A stretch of 64,000 bases of DNA from Lysinibacillus odysseyi. Lineage in GTDB: Bacteria > Bacillota > Bacilli > Bacillales_A > Planococcaceae. Location of the stretch: NCBI GenBank assembly GCA_014595895.1, contig JABUKB010000009.1, positions 1 through 64,000 on the forward strand, given 5' to 3'. The notes below the pieces were generated by a model that saw only the letters and a list, made by a program, of their open reading frames with translations, made no database searches and was not told the DNA's origin. Below, one piece after another: positions 1 to 9,114 of this stretch. Positions within the stretch are counted from its first letter, which is position 1. Each line of letters begins with the position of its first letter. Made by a program: the position numbers and the translations under genes.

Positions 1-981
1 ATCTACTTCATATTCATCATAGGCATACTCATAGATTGGCGTAGGTTTGTTTTCTACTAATGGTGTTGGAATTTCAGCCCAAGTCCAATCCGTTTCAGGC
101 ATCCCCATGGCAAAGCGACCTGGCTGGAATGATAAATAGAGCGGTTGATATTCATTCCAGTTATCGACTGGCACATACCCGTAACTATTCTCATAAATAT
201 GGCTTTCAAGATAGCCGGATAGAATACCAGTTGGTTCCTCTAGAATATGAAAATCATATTTCATCCAACTAACCTTCGATGGGCGCAGATGGGTAAATGT
301 TGTTAGCTTTTGCGGGGCTATCGTTTGTTTTGTCGTTGCCAACTGAGCCGTGGGTACATAGCCTCGTAAGGAGCCACTTGTCACATAAGACCAACCAGCA
401 ATTTGTGAGTATTCGTATACTTCTGCGTTCATCCCCAGTGTCCCTGTACTTTTCCCACTAGGACTTGCAATATTTCGTAATGTCACATTCGCTTTCGTAT
501 ATTTTTTCGTTGATTTGGGAGCACCTATGAAATTTGAATTGACATAACCCGTAACATTCCCGTATTGAACAAATGACCAACCGCCACCAACTGACCCAAA
601 GTCTTCGACGATCATATTATATTTCAATGTCGCAACCGTTTTTGTTTTCATAGTCGCTGTATCTTTTACAACTAAACCACTTTTAGAACTTGCGATTTTA
701 ATTGTACTTTTAGGTGTGACAAGAGTAGCAGTCGCCACATAACCTTTTTGGTCATTTGCTTGCACATAAGACCAACCACCAGCTACTGTGCTGAACTGCG
801 TAACCAATGTACCCTTAGGTAAAGTGGACACCGTTTTAGCACTTGGACTTGCTGCTGTATAAAGCAATGTTTGAATTTGTACTTGCTTCACCTCCCGAAA
901 TGATGAAGCTTCTGTTTCTGTGGTCAAAATAGATACGAGTATAAATAATACTACAATCATACCGAAAAACAATTTCTTCAA
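1..981 (-). CDS. Secreted SH3b-domain protein, 3' end cut by window edge
   Basis: The frame is open for 327 codons from a TTG at 981 and runs off the left edge, so the C-terminus is missing. TTG is chosen because GGAGG lies 7 nt upstream and a signal peptide follows at once (Lys-Lys, hydrophobic 5-20, Ala around 25). Three bacterial SH3 repeats follow at about residues 33-88, 97-154 and 161-215; each has the Gly-Trp-Ser-(Tyr/Phe)-Val core and a Gly-Tyr-Val near its end. The region after residue 220 is Trp/Pro/Tyr rich and not recognised. SH3b repeats usually bind cell wall, so an exported, wall-associated protein is inferred; a lytic or protease domain could lie beyond the edge. A -10 like TATAAT sits at 1050-1055 on this strand. 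Confidence 0.85.
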   Translation of the reverse strand, partial: MKKLFFGMIVVLFILVSILTTETEASSFREVKQVQIQTLLYTAASPSAKTVSTLPKGTLVTQFSTVAGGWSYVQANDQKGYVATATLVTPKSTIKIASSKSGLVVKDTATMKTKTVATLKYNMIVEDFGSVGGGWSFVQYGNVTGYVNSNFIGAPKSTKKYTKANVTLRNIASPSGKSTGTLGMNAEVYEYSQIAGWSYVTSGSLRGYVPTAQLATTKQTIAPQKLTTFTHLRPSKVSWMKYDFHILEEPTGILSGYLESHIYENSYGYVPVDNWNEYQPLYLSFQPGRFAMGMPETDWTWAEIPTPLVENKPTPIYEYAYDEYEVD

Positions 982-1167
982 ATGATTTTCCTCCTAATTT
1001 CCCACATCTTTATAATGATATATTTACATATTTTTTAAAATACAACATGATTATACCAATTTTTATTAAAGAAAGGAATTTTATATTTTAATATAACGAA
1101 ATAGGATTAATACAAGAACAGTAAAGATGTACATCTAATATGATTGGTGGAATTAACACTCAAGAAT

Positions 1168-1242
1168 GGTGCTTACACACTTTTAGTAAAACAAATCTGG
1201 ATTTGGCAATAAAAATTGGTTCTTACGCTTTTTTATTGAAAC
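1168..1242. repeat. Two imperfect 25-bp direct repeats, possible IS ends
   Basis: Positions 1168-1192 and 1218-1242 match at 19 of 25 bases; both begin GGT(G/T)CTTAC and end in AAAC, with starts exactly 50 bp apart. They sit just past the stop of the decayed ISL3-type transposase. ISL3 elements often end in GG-N-TCTT, so these may be terminal-repeat remnants. The rest of 982-1291 is AT-rich with no gene seen. Confidence 0.4.
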
Positions 1243-1291
1243 TAAACCTCAGTATGTATGAAAAGTTTTTAAAATTATCCCAAAATGATAA

Positions 1292-1765
1292 TCACCAATA
1301 ATATGTCAATTGCTTTTCTAATAGGATGACATTAGCACGACTATCCAAAAATCGCTTTTCAGTTTTTAATTGATTTACCTTTCCTTCGGTATAGCCATTA
1401 GTGTAAAGGTAATAAAATGCATTAGTCACCGCCGCACAATCTTGATGAAGACGAACCACATAATGATAAAACAGTTGCTACTTATTTTGTTTTTGTTGAT
1501 TCATCCAATCCTCAAATCGTTGGAAGTCTAATAATGCTATTATTAGGCAGAATGTTTGAACAATAACATCGATTTTTTTTAAAATAGGATATTTTTCGAA
1601 TGTTTAAGGAAGGCACTCTTTTTGCTCTATTGTTAACTGAGCTTCAAGTTTCCATAAGTAATTAACAATTTCACTTTTTTTCACAGTGTGTTACATCAGT
1701 GGGGGGTTTTCTCGTTTGCGCTTCCGAATAGTAGCAACTGTATTTTTTATTTAACGTAGAAAACA
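1292..1765 (-). pseudogene. Decayed ISL3-family transposase, C-terminal part
   Basis: Reading one frame on the minus strand gives a continuous transposase-like protein interrupted by in-frame stops (near 1716, 1615 and 1479). The last part carries the pattern N-G-Y-T-E-G-K-V-N-Q-L-K, then K-R, then S-R-A-N and L-L-E-K-Q-L, which is the ISL3 DDE transposase C-terminus (catalytic Glu in the T-E-G segment). Upstream pieces include a basic Arg/Lys stretch and a F-E-D-W-M-N-Q helix that fit the same family. The N-terminal half and DDE aspartates are absent. This is a dead relic beside the S-layer locus; family assignment is from the motif only. Confidence 0.72.
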
Positions 1766-1813
1766 CGATAACTCCCTAACATATTGAATTAAAAGTATTC
1801 TAAATATCTGATT

Positions 1814-2458
1814 TTAAATATTTTCTACTAAATCAGCACCCCAAGAAGTGCCACCATCTGTAATCCTCAATAAAGTATTTGCTGCAGTTGTAGAGTTAAT
1901 TAAAGGAATAGCCGTTGCGTCTACAATTTGGGATAAATCAATAGCAATTGTTTCAGTATGGTCTGGACTTGTTGTATCTTCTAATGTAAATACAATAGTA
2001 CCACCAGAGCTTAAGTCAGTAGCAACCGCTGCAGATGTTACCACGTTATTTGTGTTTATAAAGTTCCACTTCTTAAGAAAATTTGAACCTGTCTTAAATT
2101 TTGTTCCATCAATAAAGCTATCTCCATGTGCTGTTACTGTTAATGTTGTTGGTACTGGACTAACTGCTCTTACTTTTGCTAATTGTCATCCGTTACATCT
2201 ATGATCCTCGCTGCTCCATAGTCAGCTTTAGTTACTGGTATTTTTTCATTTTCTGATGTACCTGTATCATCTACTACATCACCTTTGATAACTTTCGCTA
2301 ATGCTACTAACAGATTTTATGCTGTTTGAATATCCGCTTGTAACCCAGCTTTTTCTGCTACTTTTTCACCTACTGCAGTAATCGCTGCTTGATTTACTCT
2401 GTCAGCTAACTTTGCAAGAAAATATGCGTGGTTTGAATACGGGCTTACTGTTGATCTT
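1814..2458 (-). pseudogene. Remnant of a surface-protein-like gene
   Basis: Minus-strand translation gives an Ala/Lys/Glu-rich helical segment (about 2458-2330), a stop near 2329, more coding-like sequence to about 2187, a frameshift, and then an open Thr/Val/Asp-rich beta-type segment ending with a stop at 1814. Composition (Thr, Ala, Val, Asp, few large residues) resembles the neighbouring S-layer protein, and it lies directly after that gene's terminator in the same orientation. I read it as the tail of a second, inactivated S-layer-like gene. No domain was recognised, and no start or SLH motif is visible upstream. Confidence 0.55.
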
Positions 2459-2505
2459 ATACATAATTATAATATAAGCTTATTTTTCTATTTGATTCGG
2501 TCTCA

Positions 2506-2548
2506 TAAACAAAAGAAAACCCCATAGAGATTTATCTACGGGGTTTTC
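2506..2548 (-). terminator. S-layer gene terminator
   Basis: A GAAAACCCC/GGGGTTTTC stem (2515-2523 with 2540-2548) lies 60 bp past the S-layer stop. On the minus strand it is followed by a T-rich run. Confidence 0.85.
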
Positions 2549-2606
2549 TAATTATGAGTGTGGTGAGAACACCTACATCATTAGAATACTATTATTTAAG
2601 ACAAAA

Positions 2607-5600
2607 TTATTTTACATCTACAGTAACTGCAGAAGAAATAGTTTTAGTAGTATTATCAGCTAAAATAGCTGTAAATTTGATTAAAACAGTACCTTTTTGT
2701 CCTTGTGCTGTAGTAGCTAACCCTGTACCAGCAGTAGTTTCTAATAATTTAGCTGTGCTAAATGCGCCAAAAGCAGTAGTTAGAGCAGCATTAGAATCAC
2801 TAGTTAGACTAGCAGTAAATTTACCTAATTTAACATCGCCTGCAGAGAATTGAGCGTCATTATCTTCATCTAGGTATAAATCACCTTCAGTAACAGTTTG
2901 ACTTACACCAGCCTTATCATTTGCAATAATACCTGATGTATTTTCCGCTAAACGCACTTTAGATTGAGAAGCTCTAGTTAAAATCACGCCATTTACTACA
3001 TCATCACCAGTACTTTTAACTGTATCTAATACATCAAATAGGTTAATAATTTCTCCAGAGTATCCAATTGTTGGAACAGACTTGAAGTTAATTGATTGAA
3101 CTTCAGTTACATTTTTCGAAACAGTTACAGTCAATCTATCAACAACTACACCTGTTGCATCTTTAACTAATACATCTGTGCTACCTGCTTTTAGTCCTGT
3201 AACAAAAATTTGGTCATCATTTGCTGAACCTGTGATAATTGCATTTGCAGTAGTTGTAGATGCAGTACCTAACGAGCTTGTTCCAGTATTGTAGAATTGT
3301 GCACTAGCAATTGTCCCGTCAACTACTTCAACTTTATAACCGTTTAAATCTTGTGCACCAACATATTGATTTGAATTATTGAATTTAGAAAGTTTATATG
3401 TTACTGTTTTATCTTTTGTATTAGCAACATCTAAAGCATTATCTTCAGATTGATCTTTTACTTTAACCAGTTCTAATTTCTTAGTTGCTACTGTATTCGC
3501 TACTGTAGAATCAATAAATAATGAACCAATTACTTTATTATTTTTATTTTCACGGAAAATTACTGTTTCTTTACCTGATTTAGCAGCAGTCACAGTGAAT
3601 TTTTTAACCCCAATAGAGTTAGCGTCATCTGTATCAATATCTAAAGTAACAATTGGAGTTCCATCTACAGTAGGAATCTCTTCCACGATTGCACTGTTAC
3701 CAGTAGCACCAGTTACAACTGCGAATGGATCACCATATTGGTCAAAAGTTTTGAATTCAACAGTAGAAGATCCACCGTTAACAACACTTAGAGTTGATTT
3801 ATCTGTTGTTACTTTTGCAAGTTCACGAGCTTTACTTGCTACTGTGAATGTAAATGCTTTTTCAACTGTTCCAACTTTCACAGTGATTGTAGCCGTACCA
3901 TCACCATTAGCTGTTAAAACACCATTAGAAGCTACTGAAATAACAGCTGGATTAGATGATTTTACGTCAATTGAAGCGTAAGGAACCGTTGATTCAACCC
4001 CATTAACATTAGCTTTTAATTTAGAAACAGAAGCTGATTCACCTACGACTAAAGTTGTGCTATTTAAAACATACTCTGTACCTGTAAATGTTGTATTATA
4101 AGTTGCTGAACCAGTTCCACCAACAGCAAACTTCACATCATTGATACTAGAAGTAGCAGCATCTATATTAGCAATTGTAATTGTTTCTTTAGTAGAAACC
4201 ATTGAAGTACCATCTTTTGAAATAGTTACTTGTACTTCATAATCACCTTTTGTTAAACCTGTTCCTAATTTACCTGATGTAGAAGATGCAACATTAGGAT
4301 TTGGTAATGTCGTAGGAGCAAAGATATTAGCAGCAGTATTGTTTTTAGGATCAATTGCTGTGAAATTCACAGAATATCCAAGTGCTCTTAAATAATCAAC
4401 ATCCGTATTTTGACCATTTAATCTAACTGTTACTTTTTGGTCTGCTCTATCATCATCAAATGTAGCCTTAACAACAGTTACTGAATCTGCTTTAAGTGTA
4501 TATTTAACTTTGAATTCTTTGTTACCTACTTTTGCAATGTACTCTACGTCTGGTAATAATTTTCCAGAAATAGTTACCGTAGCTGTTTTTCCGTCTGCAG
4601 ATGCTGTAATTGCACTTACTTTATTACCATCAAATGTAACTTCTTCTGCTTTTAAATTTTTAAGACCTGTTCCTGTTAACTCAAGAGTTGTAGCGTTAAT
4701 CGCACTTACTGAACTTACTTCTACTGGTACTGTAGCATCAATTGCGTCTTGAACTGCTTTTGCTGCTGCTTTACCATCTGTAACTGCTTTTGCTGCTGCT
4801 GTTTTTTGAGCATCAGTTAAATCAGTGCCAGCTTCTTTTACTGCGTCTTCTAAAGCTTTAACCGCTTTAGTTAAAGTATCTACTGCTTTTTGAGCCACTG
4901 CTGCATTTGTCGCTGTTACTGTGCTAGCTGCTGGTAAAGCTTTAATAGCTTCTTCTACCGCTTCGATTGCACTGTCTACCGTTAGAATTAAATCAAGGTT
5001 TTCTTCAAGGATTGGTGCTGCAACATAGAAGAATTGTGCAAAGTGTACACGTTTAGCAGTACCTTCTGGGTTGAAAGTTGATACTTTCGATAAGCCTAAA
5101 GCATTAGCAGCTAATACTGCTTCTTTTGCTTCAGCTTTTACTTTGTTGATATCTGCTACGTTACCTTTTAAACCTTGCTCGTCAGCGATTTCTTTTAACG
5201 TTTTACCAGTTGTTACCTGGAATACACGGTCTAATACTAAAGCCATGTTTTGACGAGTAAATTTACCTGATGGATTTAATTGACCTAAATCGTTACCATT
5301 GAAGATACCAAGGTCACGTACTAATAATGCAAGACGTGCAAACTCTGCATCTTTACCGTCTACATCGTCAAATTGTTTTACGCCTTCACTCGCTTCTAAG
5401 CCTAAGCTTTCTAAGTAACGACCGATGATTAATACTGCGTGCTTACGAGAAACATCACCTTGTGGGTTGAATTTACCGTCAGCTCCAACAATAATCCCAT
5501 CTGCTGCTAAATCTTCTACTAATGCGATTGTATCCGCATCATATCCAGCCATATCTGAGAATGCTAGCTCATCTGCTGATGCTACAGGTACGATTGCTGA

Positions 5601-5666
5601 CGCTACTAAAGTAGCTGTTGCAGCTGTTGCTACAAACTTTTTGTATTTCTTTGGTTGGTTAGCCAT
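2607..5666 (-). CDS. S-layer protein with N-terminal SLH domains
   Basis: This 1019-residue exported protein should form the crystalline surface layer. A signal peptide spans residues 1-31 (basic start, Ala/Val core, VASA before Asp-Glu). Three SLH motifs follow at about 35-85, 98-150 and 170-220, with TRAE-like positions SRKH, TRQN and KRVH; these bind pyruvylated or ManNAc-type secondary wall polymer in known cases. Residues about 225-318 are an Ala/Lys-rich helical linker. The rest is Thr/Val/Ser/Ala-rich beta repeats, including a Big_2-type Ig-like segment in the middle. There is one Met-initiated start with AAGGAGG 8 nt upstream. It is monocistronic: its own promoter and terminator flank it. 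Codon use is AT-rich with repeated favoured codons, as for a highly expressed gene. The polymer genes at 6-8 kb fit its anchoring. Confidence 0.93.
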   Translation of the reverse strand: MANQPKKYKKFVATAATATLVASAIVPVASADELAFSDMAGYDADTIALVEDLAADGIIVGADGKFNPQGDVSRKHAVLIIGRYLESLGLEASEGVKQFDDVDGKDAEFARLALLVRDLGIFNGNDLGQLNPSGKFTRQNMALVLDRVFQVTTGKTLKEIADEQGLKGNVADINKVKAEAKEAVLAANALGLSKVSTFNPEGTAKRVHFAQFFYVAAPILEENLDLILTVDSAIEAVEEAIKALPAASTVTATNAAVAQKAVDTLTKAVKALEDAVKEAGTDLTDAQKTAAAKAVTDGKAAAKAVQDAIDATVPVEVSSVSAINATTLELTGTGLKNLKAEEVTFDGNKVSAITASADGKTATVTISGKLLPDVEYIAKVGNKEFKVKYTLKADSVTVVKATFDDDRADQKVTVRLNGQNTDVDYLRALGYSVNFTAIDPKNNTAANIFAPTTLPNPNVASSTSGKLGTGLTKGDYEVQVTISKDGTSMVSTKETITIANIDAATSSINDVKFAVGGTGSATYNTTFTGTEYVLNSTTLVVGESASVSKLKANVNGVESTVPYASIDVKSSNPAVISVASNGVLTANGDGTATITVKVGTVEKAFTFTVASKARELAKVTTDKSTLSVVNGGSSTVEFKTFDQYGDPFAVVTGATGNSAIVEEIPTVDGTPIVTLDIDTDDANSIGVKKFTVTAAKSGKETVIFRENKNNKVIGSLFIDSTVANTVATKKLELVKVKDQSEDNALDVANTKDKTVTYKLSKFNNSNQYVGAQDLNGYKVEVVDGTIASAQFYNTGTSSLGTASTTTANAIITGSANDDQIFVTGLKAGSTDVLVKDATGVVVDRLTVTVSKNVTEVQSINFKSVPTIGYSGEIINLFDVLDTVKSTGDDVVNGVILTRASQSKVRLAENTSGIIANDKAGVSQTVTEGDLYLDEDNDAQFSAGDVKLGKFTASLTSDSNAALTTAFGAFSTAKLLETTAGTGLATTAQGQKGTVLIKFTAILADNTTKTISSAVTVDVK

Positions 5667-5706
5667 TGAAAATTTCCTCCTTGAAAGTCAATATAATGAT
5701 AGTTTA

Positions 5707-5745
5707 AGACACATTACCTATGTAGGATGTAGACACATTACCTAT
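5707..5745 (-). repeat. 15-bp direct repeat in the S-layer mRNA leader
   Basis: Two identical copies of AGACACATTACCTAT (plus-strand reading) lie at 5707-5721 and 5731-5745, 24 bp start to start. They fall inside the roughly 100-nt untranslated leader between the predicted start site near 5769 and the start codon. They could be protein or RNA binding sites, or an old insertion footprint. Confidence 0.8.
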
Positions 5746-5775
5746 TAGGGTGTTTTTAAACTAGGTACAAACTAA

Positions 5776-5804
5776 AGTTTATTAGTATATATTTGGTATG
5801 TCAA
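5776..5804 (-). promoter_or_regulatory. Sigma-A promoter of the S-layer gene
   Basis: On the minus strand TTGACA (5799-5804), a 17-bp spacer and TAAACT (5776-5781) form a near-consensus promoter. Transcription would start near 5769, giving a leader of about 100 nt. Confidence 0.8.
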
Positions 5805-5983
5805 TTGTTTTTTACCATTTCTTTTAGAATACATCCAATAAATGAGCCTTTTTCATCCATAATCATTTATTGTTAACACTTTCCTTTTATGTATAAATAT
5901 TGGTAATAATAAAGGGAGTCCGCTTTACGTCCTAATAATTTTCATCATTGATTATTTTATTATGAGTTAGTAATTAGTAGAAC

Positions 5984-6023
5984 AAAAGAAGAGCCAAGCA
6001 ACGATATGCTTGGCTCTTCTTTT
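5984..6023. terminator. Strong bidirectional terminator after tagA
   Basis: A perfect 17-bp stem (5984-6000 with 6007-6023) with a 6-nt loop, A-run on one side and T-run on the other. It ends the wall-polymer gene pair and insulates the S-layer promoter. The stretch 5805-5983 holds no gene that I can see. Confidence 0.93.
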
Positions 6024-6158
6024 CGGGCTACCAACCGATTTTTCCTTGCAGGGAAAAATTTCTCTTTTATCTAATAAGAGGAAATCCTACTACGGACAGT
6101 GTAACACCCCTCTAAAAAAAGAACAATAAAATAATTTCATTTTTTTAATTAATTTCAT

Positions 6159-6875
6159 TTATTTCCTTTGATTACGTGCCACTTCCAGTAAAAATAATGG
6201 CAATTTGATTTGGCGTTTAATCCGATGCGGCTCTTTTAAGAGGCGGTAAAACCATTCCATTCCTACTTTTTGAAATGCCTCTGGTGCACGCTGGACATTG
6301 CCAGCCAGCACATCAAATGATCCCCCGACTCCTTGGTAAATCGTCGGGTGAAGCTGATTGCGGTTGGCGTTAATCCAGTTTTCCTGCTTTGGAGAACCCA
6401 TCGCAACAAACAGTAAGTCAGGCTTGGCTGCGTTGATTTTGTCGATGACTTTTTGCTGATCTTTTTCGTAGCCATCCTGTGTGCCTACGATTTGAATGTC
6501 CGGATATAATTCTTTTAATTTTTCGGCAGCTTGATCGGCAACACCCGGTTTGCCGCCGTATAAAAAAATTGGTTTTTGGCGCTTCGCGGCTTCTTCGCAT
6601 AGGCGCATCATCATATCGACACCTGTTACGCGGGATGTGATGTTGCCTTTTTGAATTTTTGATGCAAGAATCACACCAATGCCATCTGGAATTTGGAACT
6701 CGGCCTTGTTCAGAAGTTCTTTTAATGCGGGGTCTTCCTTTGCTTTGATAATCTTTTCCGGATTGATGGCTACGATTAATGATTTCTCCTGTTTTTCAAT
6801 TTGAGCGAATACTTTTGGGAGCAGCTCATCATAGCTTTCTGTATTGACTTGAATGCCCAAAACTGTTTCCTTCAT
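6159..6875 (-). CDS. tagA: WecG/TagA/CpsF-family N-acetylmannosaminyltransferase
   Basis: The 238-residue protein matches the TagA family, which transfers ManNAc from UDP-ManNAc to GlcNAc-PP-undecaprenol at the membrane face, the linkage-unit step of wall polymer assembly. Family marks are visible: A-I-N-P-E-K near 36-41, P-D-G-I-G near 63-67 (the Asp is the proposed catalytic residue), the F-L-Y-G-G glycine turn, and G-S-P-K-Q-E-N-W in the C-terminal half. Start ATG follows GAAGGG. It is 40 bp downstream of wecC in the same orientation and likely cotranscribed. The product partner UDP-ManNAc would come from MnaA at 31 kb. It could equally serve an SLH-binding polymer rather than teichoic acid. 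Confidence 0.88.
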   Translation of the reverse strand: MKETVLGIQVNTESYDELLPKVFAQIEKQEKSLIVAINPEKIIKAKEDPALKELLNKAEFQIPDGIGVILASKIQKGNITSRVTGVDMMMRLCEEAAKRQKPIFLYGGKPGVADQAAEKLKELYPDIQIVGTQDGYEKDQQKVIDKINAAKPDLLFVAMGSPKQENWINANRNQLHPTIYQGVGGSFDVLAGNVQRAPEAFQKVGMEWFYRLLKEPHRIKRQIKLPLFLLEVARNQRK

Positions 6876-6915
6876 AGTTTATCTATTCCCTTCTTTCAAA
6901 GGAAAAGCAGCGCGC

Positions 6916-8208
6916 TTATTGCACGCTGCTTTCCGTCATTTTTAGTTTCTTTGCGTCACCTAATAAATGGAACTCAAAACCAGCTGTTTCCCAATTGTGT
7001 CGATTTAAGCAATTTTTTGCATCGAAGACAATTTTATGTTTCGCACGGATTGTTGTTGGGTCAATCGTTTTGAATTCATGGTGATCTGTTAAGAATAATA
7101 GGATATCCGCATTGGCCGCTTCCTGGAAATCCTGCGTTTGTGTTACGTGTTTATTTTCTTTAATATGCGGATCATATGAAATCACGTTTAGTCCTAAATT
7201 TACCAACTCATCAATCACAATTGTCGACGGACTTTCGCGCATATCATCAATATTGCCTTTAAATGCTAGTCCCATTACACCAACTGTTGCGCCAGCAATG
7301 CCCGCTTGATTTAAAATAGCTTGTACACGTTGTGCAGTGTAGCTTGGCATCGAGTCATTTGTGTTACGTGATAGGTGAATAATTTGTGCTGTTTCTCCGC
7401 CTAACTCCACTAAGAACCATGGATCGACGGCGATACAATGTCCTCCTACCCCTGGACCTGGGAAATGGACATTTACGCGTGGGTGATAGTTCGCAAATTT
7501 AATCGCTTCCCAAATATTCACATCTAGTTTTTCAGCCATTTTTGCCAACTCATTGGCAAATGCAATATTGACATCACGGTACGTATTTTCCATGACTTTT
7601 ACAAGCTCTGCTGTTGTTGCATCTGTTAAGTGGATTGTGCCTTGTACAAATACTTCATACAGTTCTTTTGTCATTTGAGAAGATTTTTCGTTAATGCCGC
7701 CTACAATACGGTCATTTCTAATCAACTCTTCGAATACCTTACCTGGGATGACACGCTCTGGCGAATGAGAAACAAATAATTCTTCTCCAATAATAAGACC
7801 AGACTTCACTAGTTCCGGCAGCATTACGTTTTCTACTGTTTTCGGCGGCACAGTCGATTCAAGTACCACTAAATTGCCTGGCTTTACATACGGTACAATA
7901 GAAGCTGTCGCTTGACGAACATACTCTAGGTTTGCGGTATTATCCGGGTTAATCGGTGATGGAACCGCTACGATAAATACATCTGCCTCTACTGGTGTTG
8001 TCGAAGCTGTCAGGAAACCTTCGTCTACCGCCTTATTTAAACGCTCTTGCAAGCCATATTCCTCAATATGCAAATGTTTTTCTTGAATACTTTTTACAGC
8101 AGCTGGGTTGACGTCCACGCCGTGTACTTTTATGCCGTAGTTGGCAAACATTACTGCCGTTGGAAGACCAATATATCCTAGGCCAACGACACAGATTGAT
8201 TTTGTCAT
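6916..8208 (-). CDS. wecC: UDP-N-acetyl-D-mannosamine dehydrogenase
   Basis: The 430-residue protein oxidises UDP-ManNAc to UDP-ManNAcA with NAD+ in two steps. A Rossmann G-L-G-Y-I-G is at 9-14, a Glu in S-T-V-P-P region near 118-122, Lys204 and Asn208 in the V-K-x-x-E-N-T helix, and the catalytic Cys258 in G-G-H-C-I-A-V-D-P. The C-terminal UDP-binding domain has G-L-A-F-K-G-N and R-E-S-P-S. The ATG at 8208 is preferred over one 18 nt upstream because AAAGGAAG lies about 8 nt before it and the Rossmann strand begins right after. Together with TagA it suggests a wall polymer with mannosaminuronic acid. UDP-glucose/GDP-mannose dehydrogenase relatives exist, but length and motif match the ManNAc branch best. 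Confidence 0.88.
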   Translation of the reverse strand: MTKSICVVGLGYIGLPTAVMFANYGIKVHGVDVNPAAVKSIQEKHLHIEEYGLQERLNKAVDEGFLTASTTPVEADVFIVAVPSPINPDNTANLEYVRQATASIVPYVKPGNLVVLESTVPPKTVENVMLPELVKSGLIIGEELFVSHSPERVIPGKVFEELIRNDRIVGGINEKSSQMTKELYEVFVQGTIHLTDATTAELVKVMENTYRDVNIAFANELAKMAEKLDVNIWEAIKFANYHPRVNVHFPGPGVGGHCIAVDPWFLVELGGETAQIIHLSRNTNDSMPSYTAQRVQAILNQAGIAGATVGVMGLAFKGNIDDMRESPSTIVIDELVNLGLNVISYDPHIKENKHVTQTQDFQEAANADILLFLTDHHEFKTIDPTTIRAKHKIVFDAKNCLNRHNWETAGFEFHLLGDAKKLKMTESSVQ

Positions 8209-8321
8209 GTTGTGACTTCCTTTCATCTATAAAAAAACTACCTATTATATTATAAAACGTCATAAAACTACAATAGTTCCTTCCCTACTCGCCTAAGCAG
8301 CAGGTAGCTCTTGAAAAGAAC

Positions 8322-8335
8322 TATACTATAGTATA
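8322..8335. promoter_or_regulatory. 14-bp perfect palindrome upstream of wecC
   Basis: TATACTATAGTATA is its own reverse complement and reads as a -10 element on either strand. No good -35 is seen at the correct distance, so promoter or operator function is only suggested. Confidence 0.35.
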
Positions 8336-8445
8336 CAACTTTGAACGAGAATCGGGAAGAGGGGGATTTTTCAGTTTTGTGTCTATTAAAAAATACTTGT
8401 TCCTCTACTGGTAAGTTGGAGAATGTGTATTGTCGGGAAGTCATA

Positions 8446-8487
8446 TAAAATAAAAAGAGCACTTAGAAAGATTTTCCTTCCAAGCGC
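8446..8487 (-). terminator. Terminator of the IDEAL-domain gene
   Basis: A 10-bp stem (8459-8468 with 8478-8487, two G-T pairs) followed on the minus strand by a T-rich tail at 8446-8458, 20 bp past the stop at 8506. Confidence 0.85.
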
Positions 8488-8505
8488 CCTAATCATCAAA
8501 TATCA

Positions 8506-8988
8506 TCACATTGCATATCCTCCATTTAATCGCTCCTTCTGCATCATTAAGGCGTAAAATAATTCTTCGTTACGCTCCGCCAGTGCTGCATCGATTAAAC
8601 GTGATAAATTATCTTCTTCTAACACTTGGATTAGTTCTAAAATTTCCTCATCCTTCACTTCCTCTACCTCCTCTGATGGTTTATGAGGGATGGTCACATT
8701 AGAATTTTCGATAATCGGCATTAAGTGCTCGTGTACATTGGAAACAAGCAGCAGTTGATATAACGGCAAACGGATGAAGCGGTTTCCACACTGGAACACA
8801 AAGACCTCGGACAGGTTTTCCACTTGCATTGTTGTCAAGTCAACGGTAATTTCTTTGCCTTCTATCGGTATAAAATGATATATTTCATCATCTTTTGTAA
8901 TGGAAAAATATTGATATGCAAATACAAGGCGTAGTTTTGTTCCTGCTACCTTTGTATAAAATGGCTTCATATATTGAACACTAATCAT
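8506..8988 (-). CDS. IDEAL-domain protein
   Basis: A 160-residue cytoplasmic protein. The N-terminal two thirds are beta-rich and not recognised; residues about 100-118 are acidic; the last 35 residues form a helix with L-I-D-A-A-L-A-E-R-N-E-E-L-F, which fits the IDEAL domain (PF08858) of small Bacillales proteins such as YpiB. The domain is thought to mediate protein-protein contacts; no catalytic residues are seen. The ATG at 8988 is chosen because AGGAGG is 8 nt upstream; an ATG 18 nt earlier would overlap that site. It is a single gene with its own terminator, divergent from ywqB. Confidence 0.65.
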   Translation of the reverse strand: MISVQYMKPFYTKVAGTKLRLVFAYQYFSITKDDEIYHFIPIEGKEITVDLTTMQVENLSEVFVFQCGNRFIRLPLYQLLLVSNVHEHLMPIIENSNVTIPHKPSEEVEEVKDEEILELIQVLEEDNLSRLIDAALAERNEELFYALMMQKERLNGGYAM

Positions 8989-9114
8989 GCAAATAACCTC
9001 CTTCATTTAAAATATTCGAAGTCGTATGATTTTAACACCAATTTTAGGATGTTTTTAACAAGTCAAATTTGTCTAATTTAAGTAAAAATTTGTATTTCTT
9101 TCTGATTAGGGTTA

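Noticed and set aside
6024-6158. Possible riboswitch between tagA and the S-layer gene
   Set aside because: Small hairpins are present, but the strong terminator and a separate S-layer promoter lie downstream; no known aptamer motif was matched.
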